Shown here piece by piece: positions 50,923 to 59,427 of a stretch of 64,000 nt of DNA. Made by a program: the position numbers and the translations under genes. Under the pieces are notes generated by a model, which saw only the letters and a program-made list of their open reading frames with translations, did no database searches and was not told the DNA's origin. Source of the DNA: Palsa-1400 sp036501625 (GTDB taxonomy: Bacteria > Verrucomicrobiota > Verrucomicrobiia > Limisphaerales > Palsa-1400). Where the stretch lies: assembly GCA_036501625.1 (NCBI GenBank), contig DASXZY010000058.1, positions 1 through 64,000 on the forward strand, given 5' to 3'. Each line of letters begins with the position of its first letter. Position 1 is the stretch's first letter.

Positions 50923-51112
50923 ACCGCGACTCCCGAATATAAATTGGGCGCTTGCGGCACCCACGCGTCCCAGTCGAAGGGACGTGTTTTCCGCAAAATG
51001 CCTTGTTCGAGCTTGTTTTGTTGGGTTTTGGTTTGAACAACACAACTGTGGGATACCGCAACTCCAAGATATAAATGGGGCTTACGGCGCTCGCCCGTCC
51101 CGAAGGATTCCG
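50923..51112 (+). repeat. Pair of imperfect ~60-base direct repeats
   Basis: Copy 1 (50923-50984) and copy 2 (51055-51112) both open with ACCGC-ACTCC, continue with ATATAAAT-GGGC and a TT-CGGC block, and then GTCCC and GAAGG. Small gaps are needed to align them. The spacing is 132 bases. The hairpin formed by CGTCCC and GGGACG is present only in copy 1. Confidence 0.55.
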
Positions 51113-51121
51113 AACAATATT

Positions 51122-51173
51122 TATGTTCACGCGGGAATTGTGACAGAGACGCCGGAACTCCGAAAACCTACCG
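51122..51173 (+). repeat. Dispersed 52-base intergenic repeat, copy B
   Basis: This is the second copy of the element at 20612-20663, aligned without gaps and matching at about 40 of 52 positions by my count. It lies ten bases after the direct-repeat pair. No gene follows it on the plus strand here, unlike copy A. Confidence 0.55.
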
Positions 51174-51395
51174 TAGGCTTTTAGGCATGATTTTTATGGA
51201 TGTGGCTGGCACGATGGAGACCATTGTGGGAGAACGGCTTGCAGGTTTCAAAACGGTGATAAAGTGGAAAATGCCTTGCGAAAGCTGCATATTTTTTGAG
51301 CGGAACTCTGTTTTTCTGCAAAAAAGGGCGGCTTTTGGAGGGAGAATTATATAAGTTGCTGGTGTTGTTAATGTTGCGATTTCCAAAAAGGCAGA

Positions 51396-52553
51396 TTAGG
51401 CAGGCCCCTCGAAGACGATTTCTTGGAATTGTTGCACGAACTCCTTCACGGGCATTGTGAAGATGCCGGCTTTGGTCGGGTAGCCGTGGGTCAGGCCGGG
51501 TTGGCCGTTCGGGGCGAAGTTGTTGCCGTGCGGGTTCCAAAGTTCGATGGTGTCGGCGGCGGGATGGAAGGCCAGCACGGCGTAGGCATGCTTTTGGGTG
51601 AGGCCGGGGGTCGATGTCTTTTGCGTGCCGGCCGCCATTAATAACCGCTGTTGGCCAGACTCGGCCATTTTTTGACGCAATTCCGCGAGCTTGGCGTCGC
51701 GCTCGGCAGGCGCAGTTGCCTCATGGCCGAATTTTAACGGGAAGGTGGTGATTCTGTGGCCGGTCAAGTAAGATAGAATTCTTCCCATCGACCCTCCCTT
51801 GGAAATGGCGTCAATGTCCAGGCCGGATTGCTTTTCGGGTGATCGGAAAAGGTTGTCCACGCGGCCAATGGCTTTCTCGTAAAGATTGACGAAGAGGCCG
51901 TCGCGGCCGCGAGGCGCCAGCATGGCCAGCGCGAATTCGGCCGGAGTGGGCTGGTCAACGAAAACCCCGCCGCCGCCGAACTTGACGAGAACGTGGCCGT
52001 CCGCCTCCACCTCGAAAAGCGAGGCGGCTTCCTGGGAGCTTCGATGAACCATCGCGCCCAGCGGCGCCAGGCAAAAGCAATCGCCCATATGGCCTTGGCG
52101 GATGGCATCGAGCTTGGGCGGGCCGCTTGGGAAAAGCTGGCTGGCCGCAAAAATGAGGCGGTGCGACATGCCGGCCAGGCTCTTGAGGCCGGCATCATAC
52201 ATAAGCAGCAGATCGGGACGGTTCGTGGCGGGCGGGCTGTTGGCGAGCTTGCGAATGTTCGCCAAGGTCAGCGGAGGCAGTGTGTAATTGGTCGAACGGG
52301 CGGCGCGTTTGAGCGCGGCCAGCGCGGCGGCGGCCCGCCCGGTGTTGCCAGGATTCTCGATGGCCGCGTCCAATTCCGCCTCGGACAACGCCTGATCGCG
52401 ATCCGTGTCCCAGAGGAAAAATTTGGCCGCGACAGTCTGAACAAAACTGGCATCGGGCTTCTGTTGGGCGCGGGCATTCCCGGAAAACGCGGCAGCCAGC
52501 AGCAGCACCGGGAACAGTCTCCAGAAAGTGGGAACTAAACGGGGCACGGCCAT
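51396..52553 (-). CDS. Secreted calpain-like (C2) cysteine peptidase with EF-hand
   Basis: This 385-residue protein has a signal peptide (about 1-29) and then an EF-hand loop, DTDRDQALSEAE (49-60), with Asp49, Asp51, Asp53 and Glu60 in calcium-ligand positions. The peptidase domain has the calpain triad: Cys159 in GHMGDCFCLAPLGA, His322 in QKHAYAVLAF and Asn340 in ELWNPHGNN. The tail reads MPVKEFVQQFQEIVF, typical of the end of the calpain core. It should be a calcium-responsive exported protease, by family inference. It starts 4 bases after pheT, so it is co-transcribed with a tRNA synthetase subunit gene, an odd pairing. Confidence 0.85.
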   Translation of the reverse strand: MAVPRLVPTFWRLFPVLLLAAAFSGNARAQQKPDASFVQTVAAKFFLWDTDRDQALSEAELDAAIENPGNTGRAAAALAALKRAARSTNYTLPPLTLANIRKLANSPPATNRPDLLLMYDAGLKSLAGMSHRLIFAASQLFPSGPPKLDAIRQGHMGDCFCLAPLGAMVHRSSQEAASLFEVEADGHVLVKFGGGGVFVDQPTPAEFALAMLAPRGRDGLFVNLYEKAIGRVDNLFRSPEKQSGLDIDAISKGGSMGRILSYLTGHRITTFPLKFGHEATAPAERDAKLAELRQKMAESGQQRLLMAAGTQKTSTPGLTQKHAYAVLAFHPAADTIELWNPHGNNFAPNGQPGLTHGYPTKAGIFTMPVKEFVQQFQEIVFEGPA

Positions 52554-52557
52554 CGCG

Positions 52558-54969
52558 TCAAACCGCCCCGGCGTCGCGGATGGTTGCGTGAAGGATTAGT
52601 TTCAATTGCCCGACCAGCTTGTCATGGGCGGCGTTGACTTCGGCATCGGTCAACGTGCGCTCGGCGTTGCGATAGGTGAAAGCGCAGGCGATGCTTTTTT
52701 GGCCGGGGGGCACGTTCTTGCCGCGAAAGACGTCGAACACCTCCATCGTTTCCAGATGGGCTGGCTTGGTTTGTTTGACCACGTTTCGCACGGCGTCAAA
52801 CAAAAGTTCCTCCGGCGCCAGCATGGCCACATCGCGCCGGATGGCGGGAAACGCGGGCAGCGGCTTGAATGATTTGAACGGCACGCGGCGAGCCAGGATC
52901 AAATCCAAATTGAACTCGGCCAGGAAAACGGCGTCGCGCAGATCGTAGCGTTTTTGCGCGGCGGGGGCGAGCTGGCCGGACTGGCCCAGCGGCAGCTTGC
53001 CCAGTTGGACGGCAGCGGATTCGACAAACAGCGGGCCAGGCGGCTCCTGGCGCGACCACGCGGCCCCGCGCAAACCGAATTGCTCGAAGAATTCCTCGAC
53101 GGCCCCCTTCAAATCGTAAATATCATATTTGACATCCCGTTCCTGGCCGCTCCAGAAGACCGGATGGCGCCGGCCCATCAGAGCCACGCCGAGGCGGCGC
53201 TCTTCCTTGATTTTTCCATCCGCCGGAAGGAAAACACGGCCGATTTCAAAAAGCGCAACGTCGCCATTTTTGTGGCTGGCATTTTGGCGCAGGCTTTCGA
53301 GCAACCCAGGCAGCAGGCTTGATCGCAGCACATTCATGTCACTGCTGAGAGGATTCTCCAAGGCGGCGGCCGCGGCAGCGGAGCCGGATGAAATCAAAGT
53401 TTGCCCCTGGGCCTCGAACAATCCCAGCGCGGCCAGGATGCGCCGGGCTTCGGCCAGTTGGTCGTGCGTGGTGTCAAACGCATTGGAACCAATCGCTCCA
53501 CGCGGGGGCGTGGCCGGAATTTTGTCCACGCCGTAAAGCCGCGTGATTTCTTCGATCAAATCCGCTTCCCGCTTGAGGTCCACGCGAAAGCTGGGCACGC
53601 GAAAGGAATTCGCGGCGGCGTTGACGCGTTCCAGGCCCAAACGTTCGAGAAATTGGATTTGTGTTTCCGGCGCGATGTCCACGCCGAGCAATTCATTGGT
53701 TTTTTCGCAGCGCAGGCTGATTTCAACCGGCTGCGGCGGCGCGGGATAAGCGTCGATGCCTGGTTCCAGCGACAGCCCGCCGGCAGTCTCAAGAATAAGC
53801 CGCGCGGCGCGGCGGCTGGCCCATTCGCAAAGGCCAGGATCGGCCCCGCGCTCAAAGCGGTAGGAGGAATCGGTGCGCAAATCCAGTTTCTTGGACGTGG
53901 CGCGAATATTCCGCGGCTGAAACCACGCGCTTTCCAGCAAAACATCGGCGGTGCTGGATTGAATTTCGCTATTTTGTCCGCCCATGATGCCGGCCAGGGC
54001 CACGGCCCTGGTCTCGTCGGCGATCAGCAGCATTTTGTCCGTTAAGACACGTTCCTGGCCGTCCAGCGTGACAAATTTTTCACCCTCGGCCGCGCGGCGA
54101 ACCACGATGACAGGGCGGCCGCCCAGCAAATGATAATCGAAGGCGTGCAGCGGCTGGCCGGTTTCCAGCATGACGAAATTGGTGACATCAACGACGTTGT
54201 TGATGGAGCGCAAACCGGCTTTTTCCAAGGCCGAGCGCAGCCAGGCCGGGCTGGGGCCGACCTTGACGCCGCGCAAAACGCGCGCGGTGTAACGGCGGCA
54301 CAACTCCGGTTCCTCGATGCGCACGACCGCCATTTTTTCCGCAGGCTCGCCCGCGAGTTGATTCGGCGCGATGGCCGCTTCCGGCAAACGCAGCGGCTGG
54401 CCGTTGAGCGCGCTGATTTCGCGCGCGATGCCGATCACGCTGTTCCAATCCGGGCGGTTGGGCGTAATTTCCAAATCGTAAATAACGTCGGCCCCTTGCC
54501 GGCCCAGGTATTCCGCGAATGGCTGGCCCGCCGTTGCGTCGGGCCTCAAAATAAGGAGGCCGTCAATTTGATCAGGCAGGCCCAATTCATCCGGCGAGCA
54601 GAGCATGCCCTGGGATTCGACGCCGCGAATTTTGCCGGCTTTGATGGTTACGGGGGGCGCGCCTGGCTCGGCAGGCAGGGAGTGGCCCGGCAGGATGAGA
54701 GGCACTTTATCGCCGGCCTGGAAATTTTGCGCGCCGCAAACAATAGTCCGCTCGCCGGCGCCATCGTTGACGCGGCAAACGGAGAGCTTGTCCGCGTTGG
54801 GATGCTTGTCGCGCGTGAGAATTTGCGCGACGACGACGCCTTCAAACTGGCCGCCGAGCTTTTGCATGCTCTCCACTTCCATCCCGAGCATGGTCAAGCG
54901 CGCCGCCAATTCTTCCGGGGCCCAATCAAACGCGACGTATTGCTTGAGCCAATTAAACGTGACCTTCAT
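52558..54969 (-). CDS. pheT: Phenylalanyl-tRNA synthetase beta subunit
   Basis: This 803-residue subunit works with PheS to charge tRNA-Phe. Domains follow the standard order: an EMAP-like tRNA-binding domain at about 40-150 (VVAQILTRDKHPNADKLSVC), B3/4 editing, B5 (about 400-470), a catalytic-like core, and the ferredoxin-fold anticodon-binding domain at the C-terminus (FPAIRRDVAML through FTYRNAERTLTDAEVN). It is complete. pheS is not next to it, although the two usually form one operon. Here it lies between a Gfo/Idh/MocA oxidoreductase (12 bases upstream) and a calpain-like protease (4 bases downstream). Confidence 0.97.
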   Translation of the reverse strand: MKVTFNWLKQYVAFDWAPEELAARLTMLGMEVESMQKLGGQFEGVVVAQILTRDKHPNADKLSVCRVNDGAGERTIVCGAQNFQAGDKVPLILPGHSLPAEPGAPPVTIKAGKIRGVESQGMLCSPDELGLPDQIDGLLILRPDATAGQPFAEYLGRQGADVIYDLEITPNRPDWNSVIGIAREISALNGQPLRLPEAAIAPNQLAGEPAEKMAVVRIEEPELCRRYTARVLRGVKVGPSPAWLRSALEKAGLRSINNVVDVTNFVMLETGQPLHAFDYHLLGGRPVIVVRRAAEGEKFVTLDGQERVLTDKMLLIADETRAVALAGIMGGQNSEIQSSTADVLLESAWFQPRNIRATSKKLDLRTDSSYRFERGADPGLCEWASRRAARLILETAGGLSLEPGIDAYPAPPQPVEISLRCEKTNELLGVDIAPETQIQFLERLGLERVNAAANSFRVPSFRVDLKREADLIEEITRLYGVDKIPATPPRGAIGSNAFDTTHDQLAEARRILAALGLFEAQGQTLISSGSAAAAAALENPLSSDMNVLRSSLLPGLLESLRQNASHKNGDVALFEIGRVFLPADGKIKEERRLGVALMGRRHPVFWSGQERDVKYDIYDLKGAVEEFFEQFGLRGAAWSRQEPPGPLFVESAAVQLGKLPLGQSGQLAPAAQKRYDLRDAVFLAEFNLDLILARRVPFKSFKPLPAFPAIRRDVAMLAPEELLFDAVRNVVKQTKPAHLETMEVFDVFRGKNVPPGQKSIACAFTYRNAERTLTDAEVNAAHDKLVGQLKLILHATIRDAGAV

Positions 54970-54981
54970 CCCTGGCGGCGG

Positions 54982-56358
54982 TCAGGACGGCTCGATCGTG
55001 CCGTAGGTGATGGCCGAGATTTCCTTGCCGTCCTGCGACTTGATCTTGCGCTCTTTTTCGTCCCAGAGGCACATCATGTTCATGCGGTTGGACATTTCGG
55101 CCAGCGAAATGACGACCTGGGCGCGAATGCTCAGGTCGATATTTCCGTTGGGGGCTTTGTTGTCGCGGATGCAGTTGAACCAATTCTTCTCGTGTTCCGG
55201 CACGCTCTCGGTAGGCGTGAGACCGTCGAAATTTTGCAGGTCGATGTCCTCGGACCAATCCTTCTCCGGGATGAGTTGAATGCGCTCGCCGCTGCTGCCG
55301 ATTTCGAGCGAGGCTTTGTGGCCGTAAATGGCGAAGCCGGGACTGCGGGCGTTGACGGTGCTCGTCACGACGAGCAAGGTCATTCCGCTGGGGAATTCCG
55401 CGAGGATTTGCACCTGTTCGGGCGCATCGCGCTCCGGCGCGCCGGGCGGGGTCTTGTCGGCATCGACTGGCTTGGTGCCAATGCTCGTCACGCGGGTGGG
55501 ATATTCCGGATTGCCCGTGGCGAGCATCAGCGGCACCAAGCGGTGCGGCACGAGGTCGCCCAGCAGGCCGGCGCAGTAAGGATAATATTTGCGCCAGCGA
55601 ATGTAGGCTTCAGGATTGAGAGGCTGCTTTTTATTGACTGGCTCCTGCCACTTGTCCCAATTGAGATCTTGGGCCGAAATCCATTGGGGGACGGGCAGAT
55701 TCCATTCGCCGTTCTTGCTGTTGCGGCAATAGTAACCTTGCGCCCAAACCACCTTGCCGATTTGGTCTTTTGAAATCATGTCCGCCGCCTGGTGCCAGGC
55801 CGCCGCGGAACAGCCCTGGGCGCCGACTTGAAAGATTTTCCCGGTGGCTTTGACCTTGTCATAAACCTGAAAAGCTTCGGGCAAATAACGGGTCATCGGC
55901 TTTTCGCAATAAACGTGCTTGCCGGCGTCGAGCGCGGCCAGCGTGGTCTTGCAATGCCAATGATCGCAGGTGGCAATGGTGACGGCGTCGAGTTCCTTCA
56001 ACTCCAGCATTTTCTGGTAATCATCGAAAACTTTGACATTGCCGCCGATGATGCTTCCCGCCTGCTGCTGGCGGGTCTTGGAAAGATCGCACAACGCGAT
56101 TTGCTCGATGTTGTTGGCGGCGGCGTTGGCCTTTTGATTTTGAACGTGAAACTGGCCCTGGTTGCCTACGCCGATGTAACCGACAAGGAGGCGGTTATTG
56201 GCGCCAGTTACGTTGGCCGAGGGCGCGGTGTTTTGGCCATAGACAGGGGTTTTGAATAAACTGGCGCTGCCGACGGCGGCGGCCGCGAGGGCCGATTTTT
56301 TGAGAAATTCACGGCGCGTCGCCCCGCCGTCCTGGGATTCGTTAGCGTTTTGATTCAT
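54982..56358 (-). CDS. Gfo/Idh/MocA-family oxidoreductase with a Tat signal
   Basis: This 458-residue protein starts at ATG 56358 with a twin-arginine signal (ATRREFLKKSALAAAA), so it should be folded with its cofactor before export. The Rossmann motif is VGYIGVGNQGQFH, the central region has KHVYCEKPMTRYL with the conserved EKP motif, and C-terminal phrases include FNCIRDNKAPNGNID. Such proteins oxidise or epimerise sugars with NAD(P), and exported versions are numerous in Verrucomicrobia and Planctomycetes for glycan breakdown. The substrate is unknown. An open frame upstream to 56628 does not resemble the family. Confidence 0.92.
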   Translation of the reverse strand: MNQNANESQDGGATRREFLKKSALAAAAVGSASLFKTPVYGQNTAPSANVTGANNRLLVGYIGVGNQGQFHVQNQKANAAANNIEQIALCDLSKTRQQQAGSIIGGNVKVFDDYQKMLELKELDAVTIATCDHWHCKTTLAALDAGKHVYCEKPMTRYLPEAFQVYDKVKATGKIFQVGAQGCSAAAWHQAADMISKDQIGKVVWAQGYYCRNSKNGEWNLPVPQWISAQDLNWDKWQEPVNKKQPLNPEAYIRWRKYYPYCAGLLGDLVPHRLVPLMLATGNPEYPTRVTSIGTKPVDADKTPPGAPERDAPEQVQILAEFPSGMTLLVVTSTVNARSPGFAIYGHKASLEIGSSGERIQLIPEKDWSEDIDLQNFDGLTPTESVPEHEKNWFNCIRDNKAPNGNIDLSIRAQVVISLAEMSNRMNMMCLWDEKERKIKSQDGKEISAITYGTIEPS

Positions 56359-56551
56359 AAATCGTTCGCAATAATATAGTGCAAGAAAAGACGGAGGGAA
56401 GCGCAAAGTTCGGCCCGGATTTTTTCTTGATCTTAATCTTAATCCTGTTTCGGAAGAGATTAAGATTGCGATTAAGATCGCGGACAAGAGGACTGCTTCT
56501 TGACTGGCTGGCTGCGGGAGAGGCACATTGGCTTCCGGTTCAATTCGCACT

Positions 56552-58381
56552 ATGACGGACGACCTCTCGAACGCCGCGCGCACGGCTCCGGCCAATTCAG
56601 CCCCGCCGCCACGCTGGCTCCCGCGCATCGGATCGCCGGCTTATCATTTGATGCTTTCGGCAGTGGCCATCCTGATTCTCGGACCGCTGGGGGGAATCTC
56701 CGCCGCCTTCATGAATTTTTCCATTGGCTTTTTTGTGGGCGGGCAGGTGCTGGCGGGAATTCTCGGCAGCGTCGTCACGCTTTCCTACGGGCCGGAAGGA
56801 AAGCACGGGGCCAATTACATGCAGACCATGGCCGCGTCGGTGGCCGGGATGTGCGGCATGTCGGCCCTGGTGCAGGCCATGGTCTGGCTGGGGCTGCCGC
56901 AACCGCCGTTCTGGCAGGTGGCGCTTTATTTCATGTGCATTGGGATGTTCGGCGTCGGGTTGGGGATGCTTTACACGCCCATCCTGGTGGACCGGTTGAA
57001 ATTGACTTATCCGTCCGGCCTGGCGGTGGCGAATATCCTGCGCGCGCTGACCGACCCGGCCTTGCTCAAGCGTTCCATCTTCAAACTGGGCGGCAGCATG
57101 GCGGGGGCGTTTGGCGTGGCGCTGGCGGCGGCCAAAGTGACATCGCTTAACGGGCTGTGGAATCTTTCCGTCTCGACCGTCGGAGGCGGAATGATCGTGG
57201 GCGCGCGCATCGCTCTGCCGGCGTTATGGGTCGGATTGATCGGCTATGCGGTTACGCCGCACTTGCTGCGCATCGGCTGGCTCGATGAGGGCGACCACTA
57301 TCGCAAAATTGGCTTCATCATTTCGCTGGGGGCGATCATGGGCGCGGCGCTGCTCGATGTCGGCCTCATCCTCGCGCAGGCGTGGCGGCGATTTCAGGAA
57401 ACGGGAGGGGCGCCCGCGCCAGCCGCGCCCGACTGGCAGCGGGTCAACATGGCGCGCCTGGCCGCATGGGTCATCTTCTGGGGCGCCGCGACCGTGCTGA
57501 TGGGCCACTTGGTTTTGGGGCAGCCGCTCTTTTTCCTGCTCGTGGCCGTGGCGCTGTGTTTCGTATTTGTGCTTGTCAATGGCATTGCTTACGGCATTTC
57601 GGATTTCAACCCCATTTCCAGCGCGTTCGTGATGTCCGTCTTTATCATGGCGGCCCTGGGGCTGCGCGATCCGGGAGTGGGATTATTCTGCGCGGCGATT
57701 TTGGCCATCGCCACCAGCGAGGGCGGCGACATGCAGCAGGATCGCTCCACCGGCTGGCGGCTGGGCACAAATCGCACGGTGCAATTTCGCTATCAAGTCA
57801 TCGGCATCGCCATGGGCGCCGTGCTGGCGGTGGGGCTGGCGCGGCTGTTCATGCACGCCTACCCGATCCTGAACATGGACCAGCTCGCCCACAAAAATGT
57901 CGATGCCGCCAAGCACTGGCAATCGGCCTTCACTTACAAAATGGTGGGCGCGCTGCGGGGCATCGTTGAATATAATCCGCGCGTGATGAAAGCATTGAGC
58001 CTGGGCATCGGCATTGGCCTGCTCATGGAACTGCTCCGCAAATTCATTAAAGGCCGCCCGGGTTTCAAGGAATTTACCGCCGATACGCGGAACGGGCGCG
58101 CGGTTTCATTTCTGCTGGATGCGGTTTTTCTGCCCAGCCCCTACGCGTATGCGTTCGGCGGGTTCGTGGAGTTAAGCTGGCTTTACTGGTGGGCTTTGGG
58201 CGGCGTGACAGCTTCGCTTTATGAGCTGGCCGAGGCGCGATGGTTCCCGCCCGCGCGCCTGGAGGGCGAAGTTCCGTCCGACATGAGCACGATGTCCCTG
58301 GTGGGCGGCGGATTTATCGCGGGCGACGCCCTGGCGGCGCTGGCCATTGGCATTTATGGGCTGGCGCGGGCGATGCAATGA
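56552..58381 (+). CDS. OPT-family oligopeptide transporter
   Basis: This 609-residue protein has about 14 hydrophobic helices and family phrases such as GPLGGISAAFMNFSIGFFVGG near the start, LTYPSGLAVANILRAL, and the C-terminal half with FIAGDALAALAIGIYG. OPT proteins carry small peptides or metal-chelate complexes using proton symport. I start at ATG 56552; a TTG at 56528 is an alternative. It is 14 bases upstream of a dipeptide epimerase gene in the same direction, which supports peptide uptake as its role. Confidence 0.9.
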   Translation: MTDDLSNAARTAPANSAPPPRWLPRIGSPAYHLMLSAVAILILGPLGGISAAFMNFSIGFFVGGQVLAGILGSVVTLSYGPEGKHGANYMQTMAASVAGMCGMSALVQAMVWLGLPQPPFWQVALYFMCIGMFGVGLGMLYTPILVDRLKLTYPSGLAVANILRALTDPALLKRSIFKLGGSMAGAFGVALAAAKVTSLNGLWNLSVSTVGGGMIVGARIALPALWVGLIGYAVTPHLLRIGWLDEGDHYRKIGFIISLGAIMGAALLDVGLILAQAWRRFQETGGAPAPAAPDWQRVNMARLAAWVIFWGAATVLMGHLVLGQPLFFLLVAVALCFVFVLVNGIAYGISDFNPISSAFVMSVFIMAALGLRDPGVGLFCAAILAIATSEGGDMQQDRSTGWRLGTNRTVQFRYQVIGIAMGAVLAVGLARLFMHAYPILNMDQLAHKNVDAAKHWQSAFTYKMVGALRGIVEYNPRVMKALSLGIGIGLLMELLRKFIKGRPGFKEFTADTRNGRAVSFLLDAVFLPSPYAYAFGGFVELSWLYWWALGGVTASLYELAEARWFPPARLEGEVPSDMSTMSLVGGGFIAGDALAALAIGIYGLARAMQ

Positions 58382-58395
58382 TTTGACAGACTTCC

Positions 58396-59412
58396 ATGAA
58401 ACTTCAATTAAGCGATCTCCATTTGCCGATGCGCCACCCGTTCACCATCGCGCTCGGCACGACCACGACGCAGCATAATTTGCTGGCCGAACTTTCGCAG
58501 GACGGCGTGACCGGCTACGGCGAAGGGGCGTCCGCCGACGCTTTTCCCGAATTCACGGCCGATTCCATGCGCGCCGCGCTCGAAGCCGCCCGCTCGCGCA
58601 TCGAAAGCGAAACGCTGGATGACCCCGCGCGATTATGGGACCGCCTCCTGCCCGCGCTCGGCCACAACCGCTTCGCGCTCTGCGCGCTGGACGAAGCGGC
58701 GCACGATCTTTGGGGCAAATCGCGGGGCGCGCCGGTGTGGAAATTGTGGGGGCTGGAATTGCGCGATTTGCCCTTGAGCGATTACACCATTGGCATCGAT
58801 TCCGTGGAGAAGATGGTGGTCAAGATGAAGGAGTTTGACGGCTGGCCCATTTACAAGATCAAACTCGGCACGGCCGATGACCTGGCCATCGTGCGCGAAT
58901 TGCGCCGCCATACCGGGGCGGTGTTCCGCGTCGATGCCAACACGTCCTGGACGGCCGGGCAGGCCATCGCGTTCGCGCCGGAATTGAAGCGCCTGGGCGT
59001 GGAATTTATCGAGCAGCCCCTGCACCCGGCGGATTGGGAGGGAATGCGCCGCGTCTTCCGCGAAAGCGCGCTGCCGGTCATCGCGGATGAAAGCTGCCTG
59101 ATCGAGGAAGACGTGCCGCGTTGCGCGGGTTTTTTCCACGGCATCAACATCAAACTTAACAAGGCGGGCGGCCTCACGCCGGCGCGGCGGATGATCGCGC
59201 GCGCCCGGCAATTGGGCCTGAAAGTCATGGCGGGCTGCATGTGCGAAAGCAGCATCGGCATCAGCGCCATCGGCCAGCTTCTGCCTTTGCTGGATTATGT
59301 GGACATGGACGGGGCGGTGTTGATCGCGCGCGATCCCGCCAGCGGAGTTCATCTTGACCATGGCCGGGCCATCTTCCCGGAAACGAACGGCAATGGGGCG
59401 CGGCTTCTGTAA
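58396..59412 (+). CDS. Dipeptide epimerase (enolase superfamily, L-Ala-D/L-Glu type)
   Basis: This 338-residue protein belongs to the muconate-cycloisomerase branch of the enolase superfamily. Catalytic residues are present: Lys154 and Lys156 in YKIKLG, metal ligands Asp180 (VDANTSW), Glu206 (IEQPL) and Asp231 (ADESC), and Lys253 in NIKLNKAGG. The combination with the loop FFHGINIKL fits the dipeptide epimerase family, which flips the second residue of murein-type dipeptides. It follows an OPT transporter by 14 bases, consistent with use of imported peptides from cell-wall recycling. Specificity needs assay. Confidence 0.88.
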   Translation: MKLQLSDLHLPMRHPFTIALGTTTTQHNLLAELSQDGVTGYGEGASADAFPEFTADSMRAALEAARSRIESETLDDPARLWDRLLPALGHNRFALCALDEAAHDLWGKSRGAPVWKLWGLELRDLPLSDYTIGIDSVEKMVVKMKEFDGWPIYKIKLGTADDLAIVRELRRHTGAVFRVDANTSWTAGQAIAFAPELKRLGVEFIEQPLHPADWEGMRRVFRESALPVIADESCLIEEDVPRCAGFFHGINIKLNKAGGLTPARRMIARARQLGLKVMAGCMCESSIGISAIGQLLPLLDYVDMDGAVLIARDPASGVHLDHGRAIFPETNGNGARLL

Positions 59413-59427
59413 ACGCGATTCCCGGCG

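Larger units (their letters stand above)
50817..51395. other. Repeat-rich intergenic region upstream of shc
   Basis: This 579-base gap separates shc from the calpain-like gene (both minus strand). It contains a pair of imperfect direct repeats (50923-51112), one copy of a dispersed 52-base repeat (51122-51173) and a perfect six-base-pair hairpin, CGTCCC-AGTCGAA-GGGACG, at 50966-50984. No gene is recognisable. The shc promoter must lie in its left part; the right part (51174-51395) is AT-richer and featureless. Confidence 0.6.

Noticed and set aside
56359..56628. N-terminal extension of the Gfo/Idh/MocA gene by 90 residues
   Set aside because: The extension is not family-like and would bury the twin-arginine signal, which begins correctly from ATG 56358.
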